Source: Rhodovibrionaceae bacterium
GTDB lineage: Bacteria; Pseudomonadota; Alphaproteobacteria; Kiloniellales; DSM-21159
DNA: 64,000 nucleotides
Assembly: GCA_028279885.1 (NCBI GenBank)
Contig: JANQMX010000029.1
Coordinates: forward strand, 83,112-147,111
Direction of reading: 5' to 3'
The notes beneath the pieces were generated by a model. The model was not told the DNA's origin. It was given only the letters and a program-made list of their open reading frames with translations, and did no database searches. Below are positions 34,048 through 42,720 of the stretch, in pieces (within the stretch, counting starts at the first letter, position 1; each line of letters opens with the position of its first letter). A program made the translations under genes and the position numbers.

Positions 34048-34974
34048 TCAGCGATAGGTCGGGGTCTCATCAGGGGCGACGTAGGGATCCTGATGGATGA
34101 TTACGTCGGTCCCCGGGAACAGCGCCTCCAATTCAGCCTCCACCGTGTCGGCAATGGCGTGCGCACGATAAAGCGTCATGCCGCCATCAAGCTCCAGATG
34201 AAGCTGGATGAAGCGGTTCTGCCCCGACGCGCGCGTGCGCAAGTCGTGAATACCGAGCACCTCAGGGTGCTCCTTGATCACGGCAATAATGCGCTCACGC
34301 TCTTCCTCCGGCAATTCCCTATCCATCAGCATGTCATAGGAACCACGCCCGATCTTCCAAGCACTGCGCAGAATGAAGATGGCGACCGCCAAGCCGACGA
34401 TGGGGTCGGCGTAGATCCAGCCGAGTTGGGTCGCCAACAGCAACGCGATGATAACTGCCGCGTTCATCAGCAGGTCCATCGTATAGTGCAGAGAGTCCGC
34501 AGATATCGCGATAGAACCGCTGCGTTTGACCACGAAAGCCTGAAAACGCGTGAGGGCAAAGGTCAGGACGATCGAGAAGACCATCACGCCGATGGCGATG
34601 GAGCCGTACTCCACCGGTTTCGGCGTGATGAAGCGGTTGATTGCCTCGATGGTCACAAAGATGGCGGAGCCCATGATCAGGCCGGCCTGGCCCAGCGCGG
34701 CCAAAGGCTCGGCCTTGCCATGGCCGAAACGATGCTCCGTGTCTGCAGGAACCAGCGCCTGGCGCACGGCCAGCAGTGTGACGACCGAGGCGGCACCGTC
34801 CAACAGAGAATCGACGAGGCTGGAGAGCAGGCTGACCGAATCCGAGAGCCACCAGCCCACGAGCTTGACGGCCACCAAAGTGCAGGCCGTCGTCACCGAA
34901 GCATAGGTCGCCCAGCGCATGAGACGCGCCGAGGACGGCGCGACAGCGGTCTGCGAAGATGCGGCAACGCTCAC
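34048..34974 (-). CDS. Cation diffusion facilitator family metal exporter (FieF-like)
   Basis: A 308-aa inner-membrane antiporter. It has six hydrophobic segments; the metal-site aspartates lie in SLVDSLLDGAASV (helix 2) and the HxxxD pair in SADSLHYTMDLLMN (helix 5). HRFGHGKAEPLAALGQA is the conserved cytoplasmic loop. The C-terminal cytoplasmic domain (DLRTRASGQNRFIQLHLELD) is the CDF dimerisation domain. FieF-type proteins export Zn2+, Fe2+ or Cd2+; specificity is not decided. It starts with GTG at 34974. Confidence 0.93.
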   Translation of the reverse strand: MSVAASSQTAVAPSSARLMRWATYASVTTACTLVAVKLVGWWLSDSVSLLSSLVDSLLDGAASVVTLLAVRQALVPADTEHRFGHGKAEPLAALGQAGLIMGSAIFVTIEAINRFITPKPVEYGSIAIGVMVFSIVLTFALTRFQAFVVKRSGSIAISADSLHYTMDLLMNAAVIIALLLATQLGWIYADPIVGLAVAIFILRSAWKIGRGSYDMLMDRELPEEERERIIAVIKEHPEVLGIHDLRTRASGQNRFIQLHLELDGGMTLYRAHAIADTVEAELEALFPGTDVIIHQDPYVAPDETPTYR

Positions 34975-35034
34975 GCTTTCAGGCCTCCGCTTTGGCCGCT
35001 CTGCCCAGCGTCCCGCAAGCGAAGCGTGACGTCC

Positions 35035-35628
35035 TCAGGGGTAGAGCTGCTGTGTGCTCCAGCCGTCTTTGCCCAGAGAGTACACCAGCCTGTCGTGGAG
35101 GCGAAATGCACCGTCGCTCCAAAACTCGATCATGACGGGCGACAGCCGGAAGCCGGACCAGTAGGGCGGTCGGGGCACCTTGCCGAGCCCATACTTGGTC
35201 GCATACTGCGCAACACGCTTCTCAAGGGCGAAGCGCCCTTCCAAGGGCCGCGACTGCTGCGAAGCCCAGGCGCCGATCTGGCTTTGCTTGCTGCGGGAGG
35301 CGAAGTACTCGTCAGCCTCCGCCGCGCTCACCTGACTGACCGGCCCTTCCACCCGCACCTGACGCCGCAGCGACTTCCAGTGAAAGAGCAACGCCGCCTT
35401 AGGATGGTCTAAAATCTGCTGTCCTTTACGACTTTCGTAATTCGTATAGAAGACGAATCCGTTCTTATCGACGTGCTTCAGCAGAACCATGCGAACGGCC
35501 GGCATCCCGTCGGGGCCGACGGTCGCCAGGGCCATGGCGTTCGGGTCATTCGGCTCCTTTTCGGCGGCTTCGGCGAACCACTCCTCGAACAGCGAGATGG
35601 GGTCGGCAGGGGGCTTTTCGATAAACAT
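35035..35628 (-). CDS. pdxH: Pyridoxamine 5'-phosphate oxidase
   Basis: A 197-aa FMN enzyme that oxidises pyridoxamine or pyridoxine phosphate to PLP. Motifs: [74 protein letters not shown] and the C-terminal [11 protein letters not shown], ending QQLYP (usually RLAP or RLYP). Length is normal. PLP made here serves the desulfurases and the aminotransferase of this window, though no genetic linkage is implied. Confidence 0.95.
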   Translation of the reverse strand: MFIEKPPADPISLFEEWFAEAAEKEPNDPNAMALATVGPDGMPAVRMVLLKHVDKNGFVFYTNYESRKGQQILDHPKAALLFHWKSLRRQVRVEGPVSQVSAAEADEYFASRSKQSQIGAWASQQSRPLEGRFALEKRVAQYATKYGLGKVPRPPYWSGFRLSPVMIEFWSDGAFRLHDRLVYSLGKDGWSTQQLYP

Positions 35629-35754
35629 GACAAGGTTCCGCTAGGACTTGAGCAGAGCAGCAGGCAGGGGGCGAGACTCCAACGGCCCCCGTAAGATAGA
35701 TGCGACTGCCACAGTTGTAAGATGGCAGCAAGGGAGAGAGCGGAGAAGAGTGTT

Positions 35755-36234
35755 ATGGGTATTGGGGCTCTGCGCCTTCGTACAATCCTTACGGTTCTCG
35801 TGGTCCTCTTGCTGCTGGCCGGCTGCGAGCGCAACCGGGCGGGAGAGCAGGTCGGAACCGTGATCGGCGCTGTCGGCGGAGCCCTGCTCGGCGCGCAACT
35901 CGGCGACGGGGCCGTCGGCATTCTCGGTGCTGCGGCCGGCGGCGTTTTGGGCGGTATCCTGGGACGAGAGCTGGGCAAGGAGATCGATGCAGCAGACGCC
36001 GAAAACATCGAGGACGCGGGCGACCAAGCCCTGGAAGCTCCCGTCGGCACGGAAGTCGCCTGGAACACGCCCGAGACGGGCAACAGCGGTACGGTGAAGA
36101 CCACCAAGGAGACTCGCAACGCCGTCGGCCGGCCGTGCCGCGAGATCAGGCAGGACGCCAATATCGACGGCGAGGCGGTGTCCGATACGGTCGTCGCCTG
36201 CAAGCAGGAGGATGGAACTTGGGCGCTGCAGTAA
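35755..36234 (+). CDS. Glycine-zipper 17-kDa surface antigen-like lipoprotein
   Basis: About 159 aa from ATG 35755 (an upstream ATG at 35722 adds 11 charged residues before the signal sequence). The signal peptide ends in a lipobox, LLLLAGC, so the protein is probably an outer-membrane lipoprotein. The next ~50 residues are a glycine zipper (GTVIGAVGGALLGAQLGDG, AAAGGVLGGILGRELG), as in the rickettsial 17-kDa antigen family. The C-terminal part (GRPCREIRQDANIDG, ACKQEDGTW) resembles the surface-antigen domain with two cysteines. Confidence 0.85.
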   Translation: MGIGALRLRTILTVLVVLLLLAGCERNRAGEQVGTVIGAVGGALLGAQLGDGAVGILGAAAGGVLGGILGRELGKEIDAADAENIEDAGDQALEAPVGTEVAWNTPETGNSGTVKTTKETRNAVGRPCREIRQDANIDGEAVSDTVVACKQEDGTWALQ

Positions 36235-36267
36235 CAAAATGATAACGTCTCTGGTTTTGGAGATGGT

Positions 36268-37227
36268 GTGGAACGCTATAGATCCGACGCAACGCGAAAC
36301 GCCATGGACCCCTACGCAACGCTAAACGTCAGCAAGTCGGCCTCGGCCGAGGAGATCAAACGCGCCTATCGCCGTTTGGCAAAAGAGCTGCACCCGGACC
36401 TCAATCCCAACGATCCGGCGGTGGAACGGCGCTTCAAGGACGTCAGCCAAGCCTACAACCTGCTGGCGGACGAAGAGAAACGGCGGCGCTTCGATGCCGG
36501 CGAGATCGACGCCAATGGTCAGGAGCGTGCCCAGCGCGGCTTCTATCGCAGCTACACCTCCGCCGGTCGCGGAGGCGGCTTCTCCGGTTTCGGCTTCGAA
36601 CAAGACGGAGACCACCGGGATATCTTTTCCGATCTCTTTTCCGGCCGTCGCGGCGGACGGGAAGGCCGCTTCGGCAAGCGCCGCGGTTCCGACGTCACCT
36701 ATACGATCAAGATCGACTTCCTCGAGGCGGCCAACGGCGCGCGCAAGCGCATCCAGCTCGCCGACGGTCGGACGCTCGATGTCAACGTCCCGGCCGGCAT
36801 CGAGAACGGCAAGACGCTGCGCCTGAAAAGCCAAGGCCTCTCGGGCGTTGGCGGCGGCGAAAGCGGCGATGCCTTCATCACGGTCGAGATCGCGCCGCAC
36901 AGCTTCTTTCGCCGCGAAGGACAGAACATCCACGTGGATCTGCCCGTCTCCCTGTCAGAGGCGGTGCTGGGCTCAACCGTTTCCGTCCCGACGATCGACG
37001 GCCAGGTCAGCATGCGCGTGCCGGCCGGCTCGAACAGCGGCTCCATCTTGCGCTTACGCGGCAAAGGCGTCCGCGACCAGAAGGACGGCCAGCGGGGCGA
37101 TCAATACGTCAAGCTGGTGGTCGCCTTGCCGGACAAGATCGATGACCAACTGCGCACCTTCGTCGAGGACTGGGGTAAGAGCCAGCCCTACAATCCGCGC
37201 AAGAAGTCCGGCATGGAAACCGGTTGA
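36268..37227 (+). CDS. DnaJ-like co-chaperone (CbpA/DnaJ class C-terminal, no zinc finger)
   Basis: 319 aa from the GTG at 36268, or 307 from the ATG at 36304 (MDPYATLNVSKSASAEEIKR). The J domain has the HPD motif in ELHPDLNP, followed by a G/F-rich linker (SAGRGGGFSGFGFEQDG). There is no CxxCxGxG zinc-finger region. Two C-terminal substrate-binding beta domains follow (VTYTIKIDFLEAANGARKRI, VSLSEAVLGSTVSVPTIDG). This layout is that of CbpA-type J proteins, which work with DnaK. Confidence 0.9.
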   Translation: MERYRSDATRNAMDPYATLNVSKSASAEEIKRAYRRLAKELHPDLNPNDPAVERRFKDVSQAYNLLADEEKRRRFDAGEIDANGQERAQRGFYRSYTSAGRGGGFSGFGFEQDGDHRDIFSDLFSGRRGGREGRFGKRRGSDVTYTIKIDFLEAANGARKRIQLADGRTLDVNVPAGIENGKTLRLKSQGLSGVGGGESGDAFITVEIAPHSFFRREGQNIHVDLPVSLSEAVLGSTVSVPTIDGQVSMRVPAGSNSGSILRLRGKGVRDQKDGQRGDQYVKLVVALPDKIDDQLRTFVEDWGKSQPYNPRKKSGMETG

Positions 37228-37284
37228 GGCACCGGGCCAAGACCGGCCTCTGCTGCAGCGCAAGAATACTTTTAAATCAATGCT

Positions 37285-38607
37285 TTAATTGCCACCGCCG
37301 ACGATTCGCGGACGAGATTTGTCTTCAGGCGCACCAGAACTCTGCGGTTCGGGCTCCTGCAGCAGCTCCTTGAGCGGCCGATCGACGAGGTCGCTCAGTT
37401 GCGCGTCGACCTGCCGGGCAAGCGTCTGGGCACGCTCCGGCCAGCCCTGACCAGGATTGGGGTCGAGACCCACCGCTGTCATCAATTGACGCAGCGTCGC
37501 GACACTCAGGTCCCGACTCAGCAACAAGCGACTCCCCGATTCGGCCAGAAAGCCGCCCTTGTGCATCTGCTGCACCAGCTCTTCGACGTCGGCAGGCGCG
37601 GCCTTAAGACCGGCCTTCAGACGGCGGAGGCTGTGGGGTCTCCCGCTGCGGCTCACCTCGGCCAACTTGTCGAGAATGGAGAGCGCCAAGGAAAGCCGTT
37701 GGCCGAATTGCTCGGTCCGCGTGCGGTGCGTCAGCATGGCGCGAAACTCCGGCAACACCGCCGCAACTTCCGCGCCCAGCAGCACAGCCACCCAAAGCAG
37801 ATACATCCACAAGAGGAAGATCGGGATCGTCGCCAAGGCGCCGTAAATCGCTTGATACGATGGGAAGAACTGCAGGTAGAGCCCAAAGCCCCAGGTGATC
37901 AGATCCAGGAGCACGGCTGCCAAGGTCGCCCCGGCAAGGGCGTGCTTCCAGCGGACCGAGCGGTTGGCCGTGATGATGTACAGCAACACCAAGCCTAAGA
38001 CTTTGAGCATGAACGGAAAAACGACGTTCACCGCGAAATGGCTGGACTCCTCGGGAACCCCCGTGAGCCCCTGGGTGAGACGCGAAAGATCGGTCGTCAG
38101 GGAAATCGTGATGCCAATGAGCAAAGGCCCACCGGTGAGGATCGTCCAGTAAACCAAGAGACGAAGGGCCAGCGAGCGCGAATCGCGGACGCGAAATATG
38201 CGGTTGATCGCACCATGGATGTTGGAGAGGAGCAGGACCGCGGTCACCACCAGTCCCGCAACACCGGGACCGGTCATCCCCGATGCGTTGTCCAGAAAAC
38301 TACGCAGGCGAATGGCGACCTCATCCGCTGAGTCCGGCGGCAAGGCGTAGGTGATGGCTTCGAGCAGCTGCTCACGCGCGCCGGCAAGCGCCGGAAATCC
38401 ACCCAGTACGGCAAGCCCGATCGCCATCAGAGGGACCAGCGCCAGAAGCGAGACGTAACTGAGGCCAGCGGCCAGCCGCGTGCCGTCACTGTCGCCAAAG
38501 CGGCAGGCTGTATAGACAAGGAAGTCTTTGGCCAAGACGAGCCAAGCTAGGATACCCTGGCCCTTGACCTCGCCGCCGGACTGCTTGATGCCTTGCTCAT
38601 TCCTCAT
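37285..38607 (-). CDS. YihY/virulence factor BrkB family membrane protein
   Basis: About 440 aa from the start at 38607. Six hydrophobic segments in the first ~290 residues include the family signatures TRLAAGLSYVSLLALVPLMA, VAGLVVTAVLLLSNIHGAIN and SYQAIYGALATIPIFLLWMY. The C-terminal ~150 residues are cytoplasmic, with a winged-helix-like part (AAPADVEELVQQMHKGGFLA) and an acidic proline-rich tail. The family lies in the inner membrane; its function is not established (it is not RNase BN). Confidence 0.9.
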   Translation of the reverse strand: MRNEQGIKQSGGEVKGQGILAWLVLAKDFLVYTACRFGDSDGTRLAAGLSYVSLLALVPLMAIGLAVLGGFPALAGAREQLLEAITYALPPDSADEVAIRLRSFLDNASGMTGPGVAGLVVTAVLLLSNIHGAINRIFRVRDSRSLALRLLVYWTILTGGPLLIGITISLTTDLSRLTQGLTGVPEESSHFAVNVVFPFMLKVLGLVLLYIITANRSVRWKHALAGATLAAVLLDLITWGFGLYLQFFPSYQAIYGALATIPIFLLWMYLLWVAVLLGAEVAAVLPEFRAMLTHRTRTEQFGQRLSLALSILDKLAEVSRSGRPHSLRRLKAGLKAAPADVEELVQQMHKGGFLAESGSRLLLSRDLSVATLRQLMTAVGLDPNPGQGWPERAQTLARQVDAQLSDLVDRPLKELLQEPEPQSSGAPEDKSRPRIVGGGN

Positions 38608-38771
38608 GCGAGGGATATTACACAATTCCACCGCCTGAAGAAGCGCCGCCGACCAAGCCGACGAGCGGACCAATAGCAGTTTTGGCCAAACGCTCCGTGG
38701 AACTGGAATTGAGGACCCGGTGCCCTGCTGACCGGGTGGGCTCTTGTTGACGGCTCGTTACGAGGACAGCC

Positions 38772-39611
38772 ATGGCACAATCCACTGCGCTCATGTCAGG
38801 AAAAAAAGGGCTGATCATGGGCGTGGCCAACGAACGCTCGATCGCCTGGGGAATCGCGAAGGCCGTCCACGCTCACGGCGGCGAGCTCGGCTTCACCTAT
38901 CAGGGCGAGGCCCTCGAAAGGCGGGTTCGGCCGCTGGCCGAAAGCGTCGACAGCGAAGTCGTGCTACCCTGCGATGTGACCGACGACAGCTCGATCGACA
39001 AGGTATTCGAAGGCGTCGCCGAACGTTGGGGCAAGCTTGATTTCCTGGTTCACGCCATCGCCTTCGCCGACAAGGACGAACTGAAGGGTAAGTACGTCAA
39101 TACCAGCCGCGACAACTTCATCCGCAGCCTCGATGTCTCCTGCTACTCCTTCACGGCGATCGCCCGGCGCGCAGCACCTCTTATGAATCCGGGCGGCAGC
39201 TTGGTCACCCTGACCTACTATGGCGCCGAGCGCGTCATGCCGCACTACAACGTCATGGGCGTGGCGAAAGCGGCGCTGGAGGCCTCCGTGCGCTACCTGG
39301 CCGTCGATCTCGGCGGCGCCGAGGTTCGCGTCAACGCCATCTCCGCCGGCCCGATCAAGACTCTGGCCGCATCCGGCATTGGCGATTTTCGCTACATCTT
39401 GAAGTGGAACGAATACAACTCGCCACTGCGCCGCAACGTCACGATCGACCAGGTCGGCAGCGCAGCGCTCTATCTGCTCTCAGGTCTATCGAGCGGGGTC
39501 ACCGGCGAAATCCACCATGTGGACAGCGGCTATCATACGGTCGGCATGATGGCGACGGACGCAGCGCCGGAGCTTGCCGAACTGCTGCAGGGCTTCCGCC
39601 CGCAGGGCTGA
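38772..39611 (+). CDS. fabI: Enoyl-[acyl-carrier-protein] reductase (NADH), FabI
   Basis: A 279-aa SDR-fold enzyme that reduces enoyl-ACP in the last step of fatty-acid elongation. The FabI signature [19 protein letters not shown] is near the N terminus, the catalytic Tyr/Lys pair lies in [12 protein letters not shown], and [16 protein letters not shown] covers the substrate loop targeted by triclosan-type inhibitors. It is followed by aroC after 23 bases. Confidence 0.96.
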   Translation: MAQSTALMSGKKGLIMGVANERSIAWGIAKAVHAHGGELGFTYQGEALERRVRPLAESVDSEVVLPCDVTDDSSIDKVFEGVAERWGKLDFLVHAIAFADKDELKGKYVNTSRDNFIRSLDVSCYSFTAIARRAAPLMNPGGSLVTLTYYGAERVMPHYNVMGVAKAALEASVRYLAVDLGGAEVRVNAISAGPIKTLAASGIGDFRYILKWNEYNSPLRRNVTIDQVGSAALYLLSGLSSGVTGEIHHVDSGYHTVGMMATDAAPELAELLQGFRPQG

Positions 39612-39634
39612 ACCAGAGCGCGGGACGGCAGACG

Positions 39635-40717
39635 ATGCCCGGAAACTCTTTCGGCCAAGCCTTCCGCTTCACCACTTGGGGTGAGAGCCATGGGCCGGCC
39701 ATCGGCTGCGTGGTCGATGGGGTCCCGCCCGGCATAGCGCTGGAGGAAGCGGAGCTTCAGGTCTGGCTCGACCAGCGCAAGCCAGGCCAGTCGCGTCATA
39801 CCACCCAGCGGCGGGAGCCGGACCTGGTGCGCATCGTCTCCGGCGTGTTCGAAGGCCAGACGACCGGCACGCCCGTCGCCCTGGTGATCGAGAATCAGGA
39901 CCAGCGCTCCAAGGACTACGGCGACATCAAGGACAAGTTCCGTCCGGGTCACGCGGACTACACCTATTGGGCCAAGTACGGCATCCGCGACTACCGCGGC
40001 GGTGGCCGTTCAAGCGCGCGGGAGACCGCCATGCGGGTTGCCGCCGGGGGCATCGCCCGCAAGGTGCTGGACGGCCTTGTGCCGGGCGGCATCGCCATCC
40101 GCGGGGCCCTGGCGGAGATGGGTGGCCAGAAGGCCGCAAGGGAGCGCTGGGATTGGGCCGAGACGCGCAGAAATGCCTTTTTCTGCCCTGATGCCGAGGC
40201 TGCCGCGGTCTGGGAAAGCGTGCTGGACAGCGCCCGCAAGTCCGGCTCCTCGCTAGGTGCGGTCATCGAGATCGTCGCCGAAGGCGTCCCTGCCGGGCTC
40301 GGGGAACCCGTCTACGACAAGCTGGACGCGGACCTCGCCAAGGCGATGATGTCGATCAACGCGGTCAAGGGTGTGGAGATCGGTGCCGGGTTCGCAGCGG
40401 CTGCCCTGCGCGGTGAGGAAAACGCCGACGAGATGTTCATGGAGGATGGCAAGCCCGCCTTCTCAGCCAACCACGCCGGCGGCGTCCTCGGCGGCCTTTC
40501 GAGCGGCCAGCCGATCGTCGTGCGCTTCGCCGTCAAGCCGACCAGCTCTATCCTGACGCCGCGGCGGACGATCGACGTTTACGGCAACGAAACGGAGATC
40601 GTGACAAAAGGACGCCACGACCCCTGTGTGGGAATCCGAGCCGTTCCGGTTGGCGAAGCCATGATGGCGCTGGTGCTGGCCGACCATTTGCTGCGCCATC
40701 GAGGTCAAGTAGGCTAA
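39635..40717 (+). CDS. aroC: Chorismate synthase
   Basis: A 360-aa FMN-dependent enzyme that converts EPSP to chorismate, the last common step of aromatic amino acid synthesis. The start at 39635 ([20 protein letters not shown]) gives the normal family N terminus; the longer frame reads through fabI. Signatures: [38 protein letters not shown] (FMN/substrate region), [16 protein letters not shown], and [19 protein letters not shown]. Confidence 0.97.
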   Translation: MPGNSFGQAFRFTTWGESHGPAIGCVVDGVPPGIALEEAELQVWLDQRKPGQSRHTTQRREPDLVRIVSGVFEGQTTGTPVALVIENQDQRSKDYGDIKDKFRPGHADYTYWAKYGIRDYRGGGRSSARETAMRVAAGGIARKVLDGLVPGGIAIRGALAEMGGQKAARERWDWAETRRNAFFCPDAEAAAVWESVLDSARKSGSSLGAVIEIVAEGVPAGLGEPVYDKLDADLAKAMMSINAVKGVEIGAGFAAAALRGEENADEMFMEDGKPAFSANHAGGVLGGLSSGQPIVVRFAVKPTSSILTPRRTIDVYGNETEIVTKGRHDPCVGIRAVPVGEAMMALVLADHLLRHRGQVG

Positions 40718-40720
40718 CTT

Positions 40721-41242
40721 ATGGACGTGCCGATCGTGGTTCGGCCGGCCGACCAAGACGACTGCGGTCAACTGGCGGCCTTGCTGATCGAGGCATTCGA
40801 GTACTACGGCGACAAGAACCGCTTGAGCGCGGCGGAGCTGTCGCTGCGGCTGCGTGCGCACCTGGGCGCTCAGCCCGGCTATGAGGCGCTGATGGCCGAG
40901 TGCGATGGCGACACCGTGGGCTTCGCCATCTTTGCCCCGGTGTTCTGGACCATCGACTGCAAGATCGCGCTTTTCCTGAAGGAAATCTTCGTCACCGAGC
41001 GCGCGCGAAACAACGGCGCCGGCAAACGCCTGATGCTGTCGCTTGCCGAGCTTGCGCATGCGCGTGGCTGGACCCGCCTGGTGTGGACGGTCGACCGCAT
41101 CAACAAGGATGCCCTGGGCTTCTATCGCAAATTGCCGGGAACGCGGGCGCTCGACCGCTACGTCTACATGTGGCCGATCGAGGCCATTGAGTATCTATCT
41201 CAGTTGCCGGACAACCGCAGCACGCCGACCAGTTCGACGTGA
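40721..41242 (+). CDS. GNAT family N-acetyltransferase
   Basis: A 173-aa acyltransferase starting 3 bases after aroC. The acetyl-CoA pyrophosphate loop lies in VTERARNNGAGKRLMLSLAE, preceded by the FLKEIFV strand, and the end (YRKLPGTRALDRYVYMW) is typical of GNAT enzymes related to spermidine or diamine acetyltransferases. The acceptor is unknown. Its last 43 bases overlap the 3' end of the convergent rRNA methyltransferase gene. Confidence 0.88.
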   Translation: MDVPIVVRPADQDDCGQLAALLIEAFEYYGDKNRLSAAELSLRLRAHLGAQPGYEALMAECDGDTVGFAIFAPVFWTIDCKIALFLKEIFVTERARNNGAGKRLMLSLAELAHARGWTRLVWTVDRINKDALGFYRKLPGTRALDRYVYMWPIEAIEYLSQLPDNRSTPTSST

Positions 41243-42495
41243 GGCGACCAAGGGAACTGGTCGAGCGTCGCAACTTTCACCAGCCGGTAGCCGCCATCGA
41301 CGAGCAGCCTGACGTCGCGGGCGAAGGTCGCCGGATTGCAGCTAACCGCAACGACGAGCGGAACACCCGATTGTGCGATCTGAGCCGCCTGGTCCTTGGC
41401 ACCCGCGCGGGGCGGGTCGAAGACCACGGCACTATAGGCCGCCAGCTCCGAAGCCCGCAGCGGCTGGCGGTAGAGATCGCGCCGCTGCGCCGTAATCCGC
41501 CCCGCTAGGCCGTTCGTCCGAACCGCGCCGTCGAGGGCCTCCAACGCCGCATCGTCCGCCTCAAAGGCGTCCACCCAGCCGAAACGAGACAACGGAAAGG
41601 TGAAGCTACCAGCCCCGCAAAACAGCTCGGCAATACGATGGGCATCGCCGCCTAACTCAGAGGTGATCGCGGCCGTCAGAGCTTCCTCGCCCGCCTTGGA
41701 GGCCTGCAGGAATACACCGGGCGGCACCGCCACCGGCACACCGCCGAAGTTGACCTGCGGAGGCCGACGGACGACGAGGGGCTCATAGCCTCCCTCCTCA
41801 TCGAGCAATGACAAACGCGCCAGATCTTGCGCTTCTGCGAAGGCCGCCAAGCGCTCCCTGAGCTCAAGATCAGACGCTTCGAGCCCGCCAAGCGCCAGAT
41901 CGACGCCGTTTTCGCATGCCGTAGCAACGATACCGCCTGCCGCGAAGCCGGTCTCGCGCAACAGGTCCGCAAGCGGCGCCAGCAGGTCTTCAAGGGCGGG
42001 TTGGAGAAGCAGGCAGGACTCGATCGGCACCACGCGGTGGCTGAGGCGCTGGCGGTAGCCGACGATGATCTCCCGCCCTCGGCGCTGTGCCGCAAGGCTG
42101 ACCCGACGGCGAGAGCGGGGTGGCGTCCGGATCATCGGCAGCCGCTCGAGGGGCGACAGTGCGGCATGCGACAGCGCCTTATCGACCTGCGCCTCCTTCC
42201 AAGCGAGATAGGCCTGCTCCTCCAGCATCTGGAGCGCACAGCCCCCGCAGGCGCCGAAATGGGGACAAGGCGGCTCGGCGCGGGCTGGACCGGGCGACAG
42301 CAGCTCGACGAGCTCCCCGCGAAAGCCGGCCGCCGCCTCCGACACCACCCGCGCCTTAACCCTGTCGCCAGGCACGGTCAGCGGAACGAAAAGCGGGCGC
42401 CCGTCGACCTTGGCATAGCCGTCGCCGCGCCCTCCGATCTCCTCGACCGTGAGTTCCACTTGCCGACCGCCACCTTTACGCACCCTGCGTCTCAT
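41200..42495 (-). CDS. 23S rRNA (uracil-5-)-methyltransferase family protein (RlmD/RumA-like)
   Basis: About 431 aa from the start at 42495. An N-terminal TRAM domain (VELTVEEIGGRGDGYAKVDG) is followed by iron-sulfur ligands Cys77, Cys83 and Cys86 in CPHFGACGGCALQML, with the fourth probably in PIESCLLLQ. The SAM-binding motif is AELFCGAGSFTFPLS and the catalytic nucleophile lies in VAVSCNPATFARDV. These mark a 5-methyluridine methyltransferase of the RlmC/RlmD/TrmA family acting on 23S rRNA. The exact site is not decided. Confidence 0.9.
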   Translation of the reverse strand: MRRRVRKGGGRQVELTVEEIGGRGDGYAKVDGRPLFVPLTVPGDRVKARVVSEAAAGFRGELVELLSPGPARAEPPCPHFGACGGCALQMLEEQAYLAWKEAQVDKALSHAALSPLERLPMIRTPPRSRRRVSLAAQRRGREIIVGYRQRLSHRVVPIESCLLLQPALEDLLAPLADLLRETGFAAGGIVATACENGVDLALGGLEASDLELRERLAAFAEAQDLARLSLLDEEGGYEPLVVRRPPQVNFGGVPVAVPPGVFLQASKAGEEALTAAITSELGGDAHRIAELFCGAGSFTFPLSRFGWVDAFEADDAALEALDGAVRTNGLAGRITAQRRDLYRQPLRASELAAYSAVVFDPPRAGAKDQAAQIAQSGVPLVVAVSCNPATFARDVRLLVDGGYRLVKVATLDQFPWSPHVELVGVLRLSGN

Positions 42496-42720
42496 TGCCT
42501 CGCCTTGTGCGCCAGTTGCGCTTAGCAAGCCTGCTCGGGCCGCCCCGATTCTTCTAGGTTTCCGCCCGCAGGGCCGACTCGTCCAGCTCGTTCGAGCGGG
42601 CCGATGCGAGCCTGGGCTACCCCTTGCGCTCAGTGCCAGAGGGCCTACAAGGTGGCCGAAAGACAGCGCGCAACCTGCCCGCTTTCATACCCACTCGGCC
42701 ATGAAAGGACCAACCCGCCC

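Noticed and set aside
37226..37250. Hairpin after the DnaJ-like gene
   Set aside because: Only two 4-bp stems with a bulge; too weak to call a terminator.
39404..39634. Extension of aroC upstream into fabI
   Set aside because: It reads through the fabI coding region out of frame; the chorismate synthase N terminus begins at 39635.
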